A stretch of 36,553 nucleotides of DNA from a virus. The stretch spans positions 1 to 36,553 of IMG/VR virus record IMGVR_UViG_3300042557_001361; one strand, written 5' to 3'. The notes under the pieces are model-generated. The model had not been told where the DNA came from and did not search any database. It was given only the letters and a program-made list of their open reading frames with translations. Position numbers and translations under genes: made by a program. This document shows positions 11,615 to 19,792 of this stretch, piece after piece; position 1 is the stretch's first letter, and every line of letters begins with the position of its first letter.

Positions 11615-12663
11615 TAGTCAAGCCAAACCTGATATGCAGCAGTTACACGACCACGTTCTGGATCTATAAAATGTAGTCGTTGACTAGGAACACCCGAAGC
11701 CGCCATAGAGTCCCGTGCGTATCTGTTATCTGACTCCGTGGAACCAGTCCAATAGACAGAGCCAAGACCGTCGGATAGGGGTTCTTGCGCATGACGATGG
11801 TAATGACCAAGATAGATATCTTGGAAGGTCCAATCGAAAGCTCCTGCTTTCCAACGGTTTCCAGCTGCTTGCCACGCGGACGGAGAAGCGAAGCCAGATC
11901 TACCAACTTCATCGCCATGCATAAGCAAAGCTCTGTAGTTCCCGATCTCAATCTTCTGAATATCTTCAGTGCCATGAAGCGGATCCCATGTCAGCCTTTT
12001 AGCAACTTCTTCGTTACTGCACAGAAGTTGGCGAGCAAGCTCATAGCACATTCGATCGAAGTTGTCTGATTTCGGTACATGATCTCTCTTGGATCCAACT
12101 CGTCCATGATTTCCCCATTCTGCAATTACTGTAACGTTTTGGTATACAGCAAGAGCTTGTCGAATCACATCTACGATTAGTCGACTTACGACTATGTATT
12201 GGTCATATAAGCTGAGATCTATTTCCCATAATTGTGCTGGGTAGTTAAACAAACCTTCGACCATGTCACCGCCAAAGCAAACGACAACATCATTGACTGG
12301 ATGGTCTTGTCTTTGGATCTCGGTTATCTTTGCTGCCTTTGTGCAGAAATCCATTACGCGAGTGCGCATGATCTCTGAATTGTAACTAGTTGTTACTTTG
12401 CTTCCTTGCCAATCGGTAAGGTGCCAAAGTGCTACTTCATTTCGTTTACGACGCTTGTCAATTGCTGGACCTGCAATAGGTTTCATTGGTCCAAGTGCAA
12501 GCGTTGCATCTTTACATGCCTGAATTGTGGCATGGACTAATTCATCAGTACGTTGCTTGGACTTGTTTAGTTCTTTTTGTGTCCTTACAAGTGCTTGACG
12601 CAGTTCTGATATAGTTTCATCAGCTTCAAGTTGTAATTCTTTTGCTTCATCTGCAAAACTCAT
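11614..12663 (-). CDS. calcineurin-like metallophosphoesterase, SbcD/Mre11-like
   Basis: The 349-residue protein has an N-terminal coiled coil (about 1-45) and then metallophosphoesterase blocks in order: HLTDWQGSK, CFGGDMVEG, EWGNHGR, LMHGDE and LGHYHRH. The first block has Gln where DxH is usual. The family hydrolyses phosphodiesters with two metal ions, including Mre11/SbcD nucleases; related proteins are frequent in actinophage genomes. ATG at 12663 is preceded by GAGGGTTCA and overlaps the upstream TGA as ATGA, so I rejected a start seven codons earlier. Its position between lysis genes and terminator suggests a late role, possibly DNA repair or end processing. Confidence 0.8.
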   Translation of the reverse strand: MSFADEAKELQLEADETISELRQALVRTQKELNKSKQRTDELVHATIQACKDATLALGPMKPIAGPAIDKRRKRNEVALWHLTDWQGSKVTTSYNSEIMRTRVMDFCTKAAKITEIQRQDHPVNDVVVCFGGDMVEGLFNYPAQLWEIDLSLYDQYIVVSRLIVDVIRQALAVYQNVTVIAEWGNHGRVGSKRDHVPKSDNFDRMCYELARQLLCSNEEVAKRLTWDPLHGTEDIQKIEIGNYRALLMHGDEVGRSGFASPSAWQAAGNRWKAGAFDWTFQDIYLGHYHRHAQEPLSDGLGSVYWTGSTESDNRYARDSMAASGVPSQRLHFIDPERGRVTAAYQVWLD

Positions 12664-12908
12664 TGAACCCTCACACATGCACATTTGTTTCGTCTGTGCT
12701 TCCAGACTGCGGTTTCGCCGACTGGGTGACCATTCTTTTGCAGAAGTTCACTGATCTTTGAATTGGATACTGGTGATAGAAGCAAAGCAGTTAACGAGTC
12801 TGCATCTGCTCCTTCAAGCGTTGCATGGACTGTTCCTAGCAAACACTTTTTATCACGAATGGGATTTAGAAGTTGTTCAACTTCTTTTGAGAAGTCCCCC
12901 TGTGGCAT
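12660..12908 (-). CDS. small HTH-like DNA-binding protein
   Basis: The 82-residue protein ends with SKISELLQKNGHPVGETAVW and KHRRNKCACVRVQ. I recognise the pattern IAxxLxxxGHxVSxxxVxRHRxxxCxC from small actinophage helix-turn-helix proteins. It may be a regulator or a DNA-packaging accessory. GAGGACAT precedes the ATG at 12908, which follows a 53-base leader with two overlapping hairpins (see separate entry). Confidence 0.6.
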   Translation of the reverse strand: MPQGDFSKEVEQLLNPIRDKKCLLGTVHATLEGADADSLTALLLSPVSNSKISELLQKNGHPVGETAVWKHRRNKCACVRVQ

Positions 12909-12925
12909 ATGTCCTCAATCCTTAA

Positions 12926-12956
12926 AGTAGGTTTAGCAAATCCTACTACATAGTAG
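12926..12956 (-). promoter_or_regulatory. overlapping alternative hairpins, attenuator-like
   Basis: In the 53-base gap before the HTH gene, TAGTAG can pair either with CTACTA upstream (12943-12956) or with CCTACT downstream (12926-12947) on the minus strand. The two hairpins exclude each other. No U-tract follows. It could tune translation of the HTH gene after the holin. Confidence 0.35.
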
Positions 12957-12961
12957 CTAGA

Positions 12962-13147
12962 TTACTTCGAACCTTTACCGAATTCTACAGCTGAAGAATC
13001 AAGCCACTTAAGAAGTGGACCAGCAAATCCTGCTACAGCTGCCATTCCTAAAGTCTTGAGGTCTGTCTCTCCTGCAAGGTATAACGCTACTGCAGATGCT
13101 GCTGCTGCGCGAAACCATGTTAAGCTGATCTGCTTGAATTGCTCCAT
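12962..13147 (-). CDS. holin-like small membrane protein
   Basis: The 61-residue protein starts MEQFKQISLTWFRAAAASAV and holds one or two short hydrophobic helices (about 11-27 and 34-49), with a polar tail. It directly follows the M15 endolysin (stop and start overlap by one base) and is of holin size. Holins open the inner membrane at a set time so that the endolysin reaches the wall. Other small membrane proteins next to it could share this role, so which is the holin proper is not settled. Confidence 0.65.
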   Translation of the reverse strand: MEQFKQISLTWFRAAAASAVALYLAGETDLKTLGMAAVAGFAGPLLKWLDSSAVEFGKGSK

Positions 13148-13656
13148 TATTTATCTCCTTTGTTAGAGTGGACTTTGCAACAAGTGCAAACTTCGGTCTT
13201 GTATGCCTTTTTAGCAGGCACAGGTGTTACCTTTGCAATGACTTGGCTGACAATCTTTGGCTGGTTTAACCACCAGAACCAAGGTGATGTATCTTTGCCC
13301 ATGTCATCATTGATAGATATGTGCAGATGCTTGTTGTGTGGATTGCTACCGGTATATTTACGGTTGCCTTCTTTTGCACGTTCTTTTGACCATATCTTGC
13401 CCTGGAATATAAGGTACTTAACTCGCTTGTCTTCTTTTAGCTTTTCAAAGATATCGAAGCAATCAATTCCATGAGCAACGTCATGAGTTAAATCAACTGC
13501 AAAACCTGTGTTGTGATCTGAACTAGGACTTTGTTTGATGTGAGCTGCTGATGGTAAAAGTCCATCTGAGGCTTTCTTCCGAGAAGGCGATATCGCTGTG
13601 GCTTGTCGAAGTACAGCAATAGCGGCAGGTGTGGCTCTCTTTACAACAGGTTTCAT
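13147..13656 (-). CDS. M15-family peptidase endolysin
   Basis: The 169-residue protein has the zinc-peptidase signature of the D-Ala-D-Ala carboxypeptidase/L-Ala-D-Glu peptidase group: SSDHNTGFAVDL (H48, D55) and NPHNKHLHISI (H111, H113). It has no signal peptide, so it needs a holin. The C-terminal 40 residues (VSQVIAKVTPVPAKKAYKTE, then CTCCKVH) are basic and cysteine-rich and may bind the wall. The start at 13656 has GGAGAATA and the TAATG overlap; a longer in-frame reading would run into the upstream gene. Confidence 0.88.
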   Translation of the reverse strand: MKPVVKRATPAAIAVLRQATAISPSRKKASDGLLPSAAHIKQSPSSDHNTGFAVDLTHDVAHGIDCFDIFEKLKEDKRVKYLIFQGKIWSKERAKEGNRKYTGSNPHNKHLHISINDDMGKDTSPWFWWLNQPKIVSQVIAKVTPVPAKKAYKTEVCTCCKVHSNKGDK

Positions 13657-13931
13657 TATTCTCCATCTTTCTTCTCTTTTGGTTTTGACTTTAATCCATT
13701 TCCTGCAAGTACTCCTGCAAGAGAACCAGTCAGAAACACACACAAAGTGCTAACAAGATCAATGAAAGCAGCATCGTTTGGTGCTTGATCTCCTAACGGT
13801 TGTGTGATAAACAGCAAAGCATAGAGTAGTGCAAATACAGAACCAGCAAATACAATGGCTAAAATGATTCCTATAGTTACAATTAACCTTGCATGCAAGT
13901 CTTCTGGCGTTAGTTTATTTCTCGGGTTCAT
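13656..13931 (-). CDS. two-helix membrane protein of the lysis block
   Basis: The 91-residue protein has hydrophobic segments at about 15-43 and 57-78 and a charged tail KSKPKEKKDGE. Size, two helices and the basic end are typical of class II holins. It lies directly upstream of the endolysin, so it is a second holin candidate; it could also be an antiholin. Confidence 0.65.
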   Translation of the reverse strand: MNPRNKLTPEDLHARLIVTIGIILAIVFAGSVFALLYALLFITQPLGDQAPNDAAFIDLVSTLCVFLTGSLAGVLAGNGLKSKPKEKKDGE

Positions 13932-14106
13932 CTAATACTCCAGGCAAAATGTCTTTGGTACAAGTACCAGTTGGTAAACATTGAGGTGGGTTGCACTCTG
14001 GCTTTTCCCAGTTTTCAAACTCTTGGCATGGATATCTAACCCAGCCTTGATATCCACAACCGCTAAGAGTTGTTGCGAGTAAGAAGAATGCGATAAATCT
14101 CTTCAA
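13915..14106 (-). CDS. small lipoprotein, Rz1/o-spanin-like or superinfection type
   Basis: From a TTG at 14106 the product reads MKRFIAFFLLATTLSGCGYQ: a basic start, a short hydrophobic stretch and a lipobox LSGC. The mature part has many Cys and Pro (YPCQEFENWEKPECNPPQCL). Conserved small lipoproteins with this YPCQ-NW-PEC pattern occur near lysis genes of other phages. GGAG lies 7 bases before that TTG; another TTG at 14127 is in frame. It overlaps a membrane coiled-coil gene out of frame by 44 bases, the layout of Rz1 within Rz. Confidence 0.7.
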   Translation of the reverse strand: MKRFIAFFLLATTLSGCGYQGWVRYPCQEFENWEKPECNPPQCLPTGTCTKDILPGVLDEPEK

Positions 14107-14266
14107 CTTGTCGCTCCAATCTTGCAACCGAATCCTTCATTGAACTTCCACCATTTGGTTTTAATTCATTAAGATAGTGTTTTACAAGCCATCGGACTAC
14201 TCCTGCAAATGCACTAACAATTGCAATAATAGATACGATTAAACCTGCCCAATTTGCTGGAGTCAT
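14063..14266 (-). CDS. membrane-anchored coiled-coil protein, Rz-like or XhlA-like
   Basis: The 67-residue protein has one N-terminal transmembrane helix (WAGLIVSIIAIVSAFAGVV) and then a coiled coil ending KDSVARLERQVEEIYRILL. Topology and size match i-spanins and XhlA-type holin partners. Its 3' end overlaps the lipoprotein gene in another frame. In a host without outer membrane a spanin would be unexpected, so a holin-associated function is the alternative. Confidence 0.7.
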   Translation of the reverse strand: MTPANWAGLIVSIIAIVSAFAGVVRWLVKHYLNELKPNGGSSMKDSVARLERQVEEIYRILLTRNNS

Positions 14267-14281
14267 TTTGCACCTTTACGG

Positions 14282-14407
14282 TTATGGATTAGTGGTGGAC
14301 TTATTTAGTTGTGCTTTTAGAATTGCATTTTCCTGGACAAGTGCTCCTGCCCATTCACGCATGTTCTTTAGTACATCTTCGATTTCTACTTCGGCATTTT
14401 TTTCCAT
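14282..14407 (-). CDS. 41-residue coiled-coil protein
   Basis: MEKNAEVEIEDVLKNMREWA starts a short acidic helix that continues as a leucine-containing coiled coil (VQENAILKAQLNK). Its ATG abuts the stop of the tail fibre gene (TAAATG) and has GGGG at 7 bases. It fills a 140-base gap between tail and lysis genes. Function unknown; perhaps a fibre chaperone or a partner of the next coiled-coil membrane protein. Confidence 0.65.
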   Translation of the reverse strand: MEKNAEVEIEDVLKNMREWAGALVQENAILKAQLNKSTTNP

Positions 14408-16204
14408 TTATTTCCCCTTTAGTTGGTTGATTTCTTTGTACAGGTCTTGAATAAGAGCCAGCATTCCTGGAATAATAAAACGCTCATTCCAGTTTTCTGG
14501 ATTACCTTCAGCATCGTAATCTGCTGCTGTTGGGTAATGGTCACTTACTTCTTCAGCAATGAAACCTGGAACTGATGCGCCAACTCGATTGTCAGACATA
14601 TCAAGGTAATCAGGTTTGAATGTAAAAGCTCTAACTGGAAGTGCTAGTAACTTGTGTGGATCCATTTCGGTTACAGTTTCCAAGTTAACAATGTTTTCTT
14701 TGAATCGTATGCTTGAACCAGTCGTTCTACGCACTCGACCGTCAGAGTCAATTCGACCGTTAGGAGCCGCTGTTGAAATGGATGTGTCTTCGACATAAAA
14801 TCTTTCACTAACGTAAGTGGCAGGAGAATTAAGAGAAATGCGAGCGTCGCTAATTCCGATGGTATTAAGTAGCAATGCGTTACGCCGTACAGACATTGAA
14901 ACGTTGCCCGAACCCACGAACATCTGTGGAAATGCACCTCCATCAGGGTCAGCTGATGCACCATAATGCATCAAAAGTCCGCCTGAACCCAACGGTACAA
15001 TATGAGCAACTTGTGAACTTCCACTTGTGAATGAAATGGCATTTATGTTACTTTGTAAAACAATTTTATTTGTTCCAGGACTTGATAAAGCTGTTGCGTT
15101 TAATACCCAACCGCCAATTGTTCCTGATGTTGCTGTAACTGAACCAAGGCTTGATACAGCAAAAGTACCACTGTTAATGTTAAAAGCACCTGAGGTAATT
15201 GTTACAGCACCTCCGCTAGTAACAACAAAAGTTCCATTGTTAATGTTAATGGATCCACCGGTAATTGTTGCAGCTTCTAATGAAATGGCAACGCTAATGG
15301 TTCCTGCAGTAATTTTACCTGCATCAATGTTAGCAATTACAGCGCTTCCAATTGTCTTAGAAATCCAAGACGATCCACTCCACTCCCATTGTGCAATGAT
15401 TTGACCGCTGCCATTGTATTGCCACCAAACATCTCCTACAGTTGTGCCTGTTCCTGATGCTGCAGATGTTGAATAAATGATTTTATTCTTACCATTTGCT
15501 GATGTTTGAGCAGCATTTGCGGTTGAAAGAGCTGTAGCAATAGAAGCATCTTGAACTGATATCCATGATGAACCATCCCAGCGATAAGGTTTGTTTCCTG
15601 TATTAGTATCAAACCAAATGTCGCCAACTGTAAATGTTCCTGTTGGAGCTGTGCCTGAGTAATAAGTTCTATTTTTTGTAGCAATAGATCCGTCTTGAAC
15701 TGAAATCCAGTTAGTTCCATCCCAGCGGTATTGCTTATTGCCATCATCGGTATCAAACCAAATGTCGCCAACTGTATATGTTCCGCCTGTTGGTGGGGTT
15801 AATTGATAGTAAGTCTGAATTTTTTGAGATACCATCTCATCTAGACCGGCAATATCACCATCAATAACAGCTAAATCATCACTATCAGCTCCATAAACGG
15901 CACTTAAATCTTCATATGCGTATTCGTTTGGGTCTGCCCAAAAAGCATTTCCAAGTGGATCTGTAATAGGCAAGTTTATTGAATTGGCTACAGTAAATGT
16001 ATTTGTAGCAATAGCTGTAAGGGTAAAAGTCCCATTGTATTCATCAGGAAAAATACCTGAAACTAAAACAATGTCACCTACTGAAAATGTATGTCCAATC
16101 GCTGTATACGTTGCAGTCGTTGATGTACGAGTCACTGCAGTGATATCAAAGTTCTTGGTTGTAATATCTTCAGGAGTTACTGTAATTTGCGGTGAAATTG
16201 GCAT
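14408..16204 (-). CDS. tail fibre/tip protein with S74 chaperone domain
   Basis: The 598-residue protein has an N-terminal fibronectin-like region, then two clear 48-residue repeats (VGDIWFDTDDGNKQYRWDGTNW and relatives, about residues 130-225) and a weaker third, all resembling carbohydrate-binding beta modules. A beta-helical segment rich in Thr/Ser/Gly follows. The C-terminus (SSIRFKENIVNLE to the end) is the S74 intramolecular chaperone, which trimerises and then cleaves itself off. It follows the tail-tip gene and is thus a likely central fibre or receptor-binding protein. Confidence 0.85.
   Translation of the reverse strand: MPISPQITVTPEDITTKNFDITAVTRTSTTATYTAIGHTFSVGDIVLVSGIFPDEYNGTFTLTAIATNTFTVANSINLPITDPLGNAFWADPNEYAYEDLSAVYGADSDDLAVIDGDIAGLDEMVSQKIQTYYQLTPPTGGTYTVGDIWFDTDDGNKQYRWDGTNWISVQDGSIATKNRTYYSGTAPTGTFTVGDIWFDTNTGNKPYRWDGSSWISVQDASIATALSTANAAQTSANGKNKIIYSTSAASGTGTTVGDVWWQYNGSGQIIAQWEWSGSSWISKTIGSAVIANIDAGKITAGTISVAISLEAATITGGSININNGTFVVTSGGAVTITSGAFNINSGTFAVSSLGSVTATSGTIGGWVLNATALSSPGTNKIVLQSNINAISFTSGSSQVAHIVPLGSGGLLMHYGASADPDGGAFPQMFVGSGNVSMSVRRNALLLNTIGISDARISLNSPATYVSERFYVEDTSISTAAPNGRIDSDGRVRRTTGSSIRFKENIVNLETVTEMDPHKLLALPVRAFTFKPDYLDMSDNRVGASVPGFIAEEVSDHYPTAADYDAEGNPENWNERFIIPGMLALIQDLYKEINQLKGK
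15537..15824 (-). repeat. two 144-base tandem repeats in the S74 fibre gene
   Basis: The + strand string CAAACCAAATGTCGCCAACT occurs at 15610 and again at 15754, 144 bases apart, within longer similar units that each encode a 48-residue module ending in NWISVQD or SWISVQD. A third, diverged unit follows toward 15350. Confidence 0.75.
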
Positions 16205-16213
16205 AATGACCCC

Positions 16214-17362
16214 TTATGGAAGAATGACTCTAGTTTGACTAATTGGACTTGTGTACCATTCTGCATCCCAATCATCTGGGGTAATACGGTAATGGAATCC
16301 TTCAATAACAAGATTAAACGTTTGATTGCGACCATCTACTGTTGTCCGCTTAACAATACAAAGATCTTGGATTTCTGTTTCTAATAAATCAGGATACAAA
16401 ATATCCAAAGCTAAAGCTGTAAAACTGATTCCTTGAACAAGTGTTTTAGGAGCAGCATTTTTCTTTGCTAGGTATGTTGCAAGCTTATTGGCAACAGCAT
16501 CTCTTAGAATATAAGTATCTACTGTAACCTTTTTTAATCCGTATCTGCTAACAGAAACTGTATTCCTAAACAGTTTTTGCTTACCTTTATTGTTGTTAGG
16601 AGCATAGTTGACTACAGCAGCATTAACTAACTGGTATGTACCAGGTGTTGTATCAATTGCGTAGTACTCAACCTGTGTAGACGATCGGACATCATTGAAC
16701 TCTAATTGAGTTGGTCGGTTAAACTTGTTTTGCAAATTAACAAATGTTGCAATACCAGTTCTAGAAATATAGAAACAACCAGCTTCAGCGTCTTCACACT
16801 GATAAATGATGTCCATAATTGGTTCATCTTGTGCTGTTTTTGCAAGCGTTACAGTTCCTGTTAAGCTTCTCCATGAACCGCCAAGAGGCCAGTTTGCATA
16901 ATTAAGCATGCGTGTAATTCTTGCTGTGGTTGTTTCACCACTGAATTGAGCTGTTTTAAGAGCTGGTGCAACAAAGCGACCAAGAATAGATATGCCATCA
17001 ACAAATGTCATAGTTGCAGTTGCATCAAAGCCTGCATCGAGTTTAGTTGTTTCTAAGTATCCAACATACATGACATATGAAGAACCATTCCAAGTAGCAA
17101 CAAGACGAGCACGTAGATCAGCTCTTAATGCAGTTTGACCACCTGACCACCATGGACTAGAAGAGTTGTCTGGGTCATAGTCGCCTGATCGATTGTCAAG
17201 TGTGACAATCATTTGACCTGCATCAACTCGCATATCAGGGCGAGTACGTCCACGAGTTAAATCTACTAGACGCAAATCTGTACGTGGAACATCTGTATAT
17301 GCACCATTAAAAAAGAATTGAATCTTGATTGTAGGTGCATTAACTCCATCAAATGCGCCCAT
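16214..17362 (-). CDS. minor tail / tail-tip (hub-like) protein
   Basis: The 382-residue protein starts MGAFDGVNAPTIKIQFFFNG and has the motif pattern of siphovirus tail-tip proteins: a beta-rich N-terminus (LRLVDLTRGRTRPDMRVDAG, LDNRSGDYDPDN), then a hub-like core. It follows the tape measure and precedes the S74 fibre, the usual order of distal tail, hub and fibre. No enzymatic motif is seen. Exact role (Dit-like or Tal-like) is uncertain. Confidence 0.75.
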   Translation of the reverse strand: MGAFDGVNAPTIKIQFFFNGAYTDVPRTDLRLVDLTRGRTRPDMRVDAGQMIVTLDNRSGDYDPDNSSSPWWSGGQTALRADLRARLVATWNGSSYVMYVGYLETTKLDAGFDATATMTFVDGISILGRFVAPALKTAQFSGETTTARITRMLNYANWPLGGSWRSLTGTVTLAKTAQDEPIMDIIYQCEDAEAGCFYISRTGIATFVNLQNKFNRPTQLEFNDVRSSTQVEYYAIDTTPGTYQLVNAAVVNYAPNNNKGKQKLFRNTVSVSRYGLKKVTVDTYILRDAVANKLATYLAKKNAAPKTLVQGISFTALALDILYPDLLETEIQDLCIVKRTTVDGRNQTFNLVIEGFHYRITPDDWDAEWYTSPISQTRVILP

Positions 17363-17365
17363 GAA

Positions 17366-18769
17366 TTAGACTCCCAAGATAGAAGGATCTAGGCCTTTAC
17401 GGCGAAGTAATTGTGCCATATCATCACGAATTACTAGTGACAATTCTTTTTGAGTTACAACAGAACCTTGAATCTGATTCACTATTGTTACTCCACCAAT
17501 GCCCATATATTTGTTTAGTGGCACAACTGCTTCAGGGCCTGCTTCACCAATCATTGCAATGGTCGGACGATTAACAATTCCACCCTTTGCCATTCTTGGC
17601 ATATTACGGATTTCTGTATTTGGAAAAACCTTAGTTGATTCTTTTGACCATGATGGAATCTTTTTTGGATCATTAAGAAGTGCTTTACGATCTGCAATCA
17701 TTTTATCAGTTACTTTTTTGATGCCATAAAATGCTGCAGCGATACCTGCGATTGTCAGAAGGAACGGTGCCCATGCGACATTTACTGCAGTACCAGCTCC
17801 TGCCATTGCAGCTGAGCCTGTTGTAACTGCTTTTGTAAATCCAAGCCAAACTGCAGTTGCAGCAGCAACTGACTTTACGATTTGGAATGCTAAAAATACT
17901 TTATAGGCAGCATTTACTGCAATTACAGCAGCGGCAAGAGATCCAACGGCAACTGCAAGCTTTTGAAATTCAGTTTTGTTTTCTCTTACAAATGTCATGA
18001 TTTCTTTCATCTTTTTGACAAGGATAAGCATGTAAGGAATCAATTCAATACCAAGTTCAACTTTAAGATTCTCAAATTGAGCTGTAAGAATACGTTGCTG
18101 GTTAGCAAGACCTTCTGATGTACGAGCAAAGTCGCCTTGAGCCTTAGTTGATTGCTTAAAAATCAATGAATTAGCTGCAAGTACCTTTTGCTGTGGAGTC
18201 AATGCATCTTTAGTATTTTTGATAATGCCAAGACGCAAAGCTTCCTGCTTCATGGTCATTGCATCAAGAAGGACATTGTATCGACGAATTGGTTCATTCT
18301 CACCACGAAGAGCTGCGCCAATTGCTGTAATAGCATCAGCTGGAGATGTGTTGTAGAAAGATGCAAAGTCAGATGACAAACTTACAAGGTCAGTTGTAAA
18401 CTTTGTTAGATCTTTATCAGCAAGACCAGCAGACTGACCAAAAAGGGCAAATGTGGTTGCTGCATCCATTGCTGCACGTTGTGAAAGTCCATAGCTAACA
18501 TCAGCTGTTTTTGCATACTCTTCAATTGCTTTTGCTTGATCTCCAAAAACAACTTTGACCTTGGACGTCGTTTCTGCAAAATCGCTGGCTGCTTGGACAG
18601 CAACATTGGCTCCTGCAGCAACTGATGCAAACATCAAAGTTGCACGGCGGCTCATTTTGTTAAGAACTTCACCTGTAGATCTGGCCTTCATACCTAGTTG
18701 GTTGAGAGCCTTAGAAGCAGAAACGTCACGACCAATAAGGTTGACGCCAATGGAATAATCGCGTGCCAT
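17366..18769 (-). CDS. tail tape measure protein (short)
   Basis: The 467-residue protein has long helical stretches, hydrophobic segments at about 265-310 and 335-355, and the C-terminal MAKGGIVNRPTIAMIGEAGP followed by EAVVPLNK, a hallmark of tape measures. It follows the frameshifting chaperone pair. At about 0.15 nm per residue this length predicts a tail of roughly 70 nm, short for a siphovirus. AGGAG, which overlaps the end of the chaperone frame, sets the start at 18769. Confidence 0.93.
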   Translation of the reverse strand: MARDYSIGVNLIGRDVSASKALNQLGMKARSTGEVLNKMSRRATLMFASVAAGANVAVQAASDFAETTSKVKVVFGDQAKAIEEYAKTADVSYGLSQRAAMDAATTFALFGQSAGLADKDLTKFTTDLVSLSSDFASFYNTSPADAITAIGAALRGENEPIRRYNVLLDAMTMKQEALRLGIIKNTKDALTPQQKVLAANSLIFKQSTKAQGDFARTSEGLANQQRILTAQFENLKVELGIELIPYMLILVKKMKEIMTFVRENKTEFQKLAVAVGSLAAAVIAVNAAYKVFLAFQIVKSVAAATAVWLGFTKAVTTGSAAMAGAGTAVNVAWAPFLLTIAGIAAAFYGIKKVTDKMIADRKALLNDPKKIPSWSKESTKVFPNTEIRNMPRMAKGGIVNRPTIAMIGEAGPEAVVPLNKYMGIGGVTIVNQIQGSVVTQKELSLVIRDDMAQLLRRKGLDPSILGV

Positions 18770-18772
18770 TTT

Positions 18773-19230
18773 CTACTCCTGTTCTTTTTTAGGTAAAGCT
18801 TTTACTAAATCTTTAAGCACATCATATTCTATATCCCAGATATTTAATGGATTTATACCAGGATAATAATGGCATATGACGGCCATATTAGACCTTATGA
18901 ATCCGTAGGCTCCGCCATTTCTGAGCTTTCGGCCAGTGCTTTTTTTGGTTCTTCTTCAGGCCATGAGAAATCATCAATTGAATATTCATCAGATACATCT
19001 GCAATGGACAGCACTTCACCGTCTCGTGTTAGTACAATCCAGCACATTGCAAAGATAGCTTTTGCACGTGTGTAGTGCTTTGGTGGATTTTCTTGAGCTA
19101 GCGATGAAATCAGCATAACTCCGTCTAACTCGTAATGGTCTTCAATCATGGCAAGTTCTGTGCCTGTTGGACCTTTTACGCCTTGCTCTCCAGGAACTGG
19201 ATATGACTTACCTCTGATGATGATTGGCAT
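18773..19230 (-). CDS. tail assembly chaperone GT fusion by -1 ribosomal frameshift
   Basis: After residue K97 of the shorter chaperone, the sequence CCA-AAA-AAA-GCA (seven A on the minus strand) allows a -1 slip. The new frame then stays open for 55 codons (STGRKLRNGGAYGFIRSNMA, VICHYYPGINPLNIWDIEYD, and on) to a TAG at 18775-18773, giving about 152 residues. The segment MAVICHYY...PLxIWxLxY is like the T part of lambda-type GT proteins. The slip site, its location before the tape measure and the open frame together are strong evidence. Confidence 0.88.
18895..19230 (-). CDS. tail assembly chaperone G (non-shifted form)
   Basis: The 111-residue protein (MPIIIRGKSYPVPGEQGVKG...) lies directly upstream of the tape measure, is acidic at its C-terminus and carries the slippery heptamer near its end. 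G proteins keep the tape measure soluble and recruit tail tube subunits. It ends at TAA 18897-18895 when no frameshift occurs. AAGGGGAAAAGA precedes ATG. Confidence 0.85.
   Translation of the reverse strand: MPIIIRGKSYPVPGEQGVKGPTGTELAMIEDHYELDGVMLISSLAQENPPKHYTRAKAIFAMCWIVLTRDGEVLSIADVSDEYSIDDFSWPEEEPKKALAESSEMAEPTDS
18940..18946 (-). promoter_or_regulatory. slippery site for -1 frameshift
   Basis: The minus strand reads A-AAA-AAA-G in the frame CCA-AAA-AAA-GCA, so both P- and A-site tRNA-Lys can re-pair one base back. The stop of the 0 frame lies 14 codons later. Confidence 0.88.
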
Positions 19231-19240
19231 TCTTTTCCCC

Positions 19241-19792
19241 TTATAGTCGGATTTCTAATTCATCAAGTGCATCAACAAATGCCTTAATGACTTCTTCTCG
19301 TACTTCCTTCTTGTGTTTTAATACTGTAGGCAATAAAAATGGGTGGCTTTCCTGTTCAGCCCATGGACCTTGCCATGTACCTGATGTTGCTCCTTTTTCA
19401 GGAAACACAGGGTGGCGCCATTTCTTTCTGCTTAGTCCTTCCATGTAACGTGGAAGGGTTCTATATTTATTTGTCTTGGCTCTAAACTTAGATCCAGATA
19501 CACGAATACGCACACTGAATACGTTATTGCCAGTTGGATTTATCTTTACTTCTGTTGCCGCAGCAAGACCTTGACGAAAGCCCAGTCCTTGTTGCCCCCT
19601 ACCAGACACTTCAGTTTCTCCTCCTTGCGAAGGGATTGCAAGTGCTGCAACACGAACTTCTTGGACAATTGGTTTTGTTGTTGTTAAAATACGCTTTCTA
19701 AGATTCTTGGCAGTGTCCTGACTAATTTTACGTGTACCTTTGTAAAGTTTAGACAGATCTTCACTGCTAAGATAGATAGCGTCTTTTGCCAT
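19241..19792 (-). CDS. head-tail/tail completion protein (HK97 gp10-like)
   Basis: The 183-residue protein is basic, with helices at the N-terminus (SSEDLSKLYKGTRKISQDTA) and end, and an internal stretch that ends HPVFPEKGATSGTWQ and then HPFLLPTV, typical of gp10-like tail completion proteins. It lies between the tail tube and chaperone genes here. The call is by pattern and place. Confidence 0.65.
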   Translation of the reverse strand: MAKDAIYLSSEDLSKLYKGTRKISQDTAKNLRKRILTTTKPIVQEVRVAALAIPSQGGETEVSGRGQQGLGFRQGLAAATEVKINPTGNNVFSVRIRVSGSKFRAKTNKYRTLPRYMEGLSRKKWRHPVFPEKGATSGTWQGPWAEQESHPFLLPTVLKHKKEVREEVIKAFVDALDELEIRL

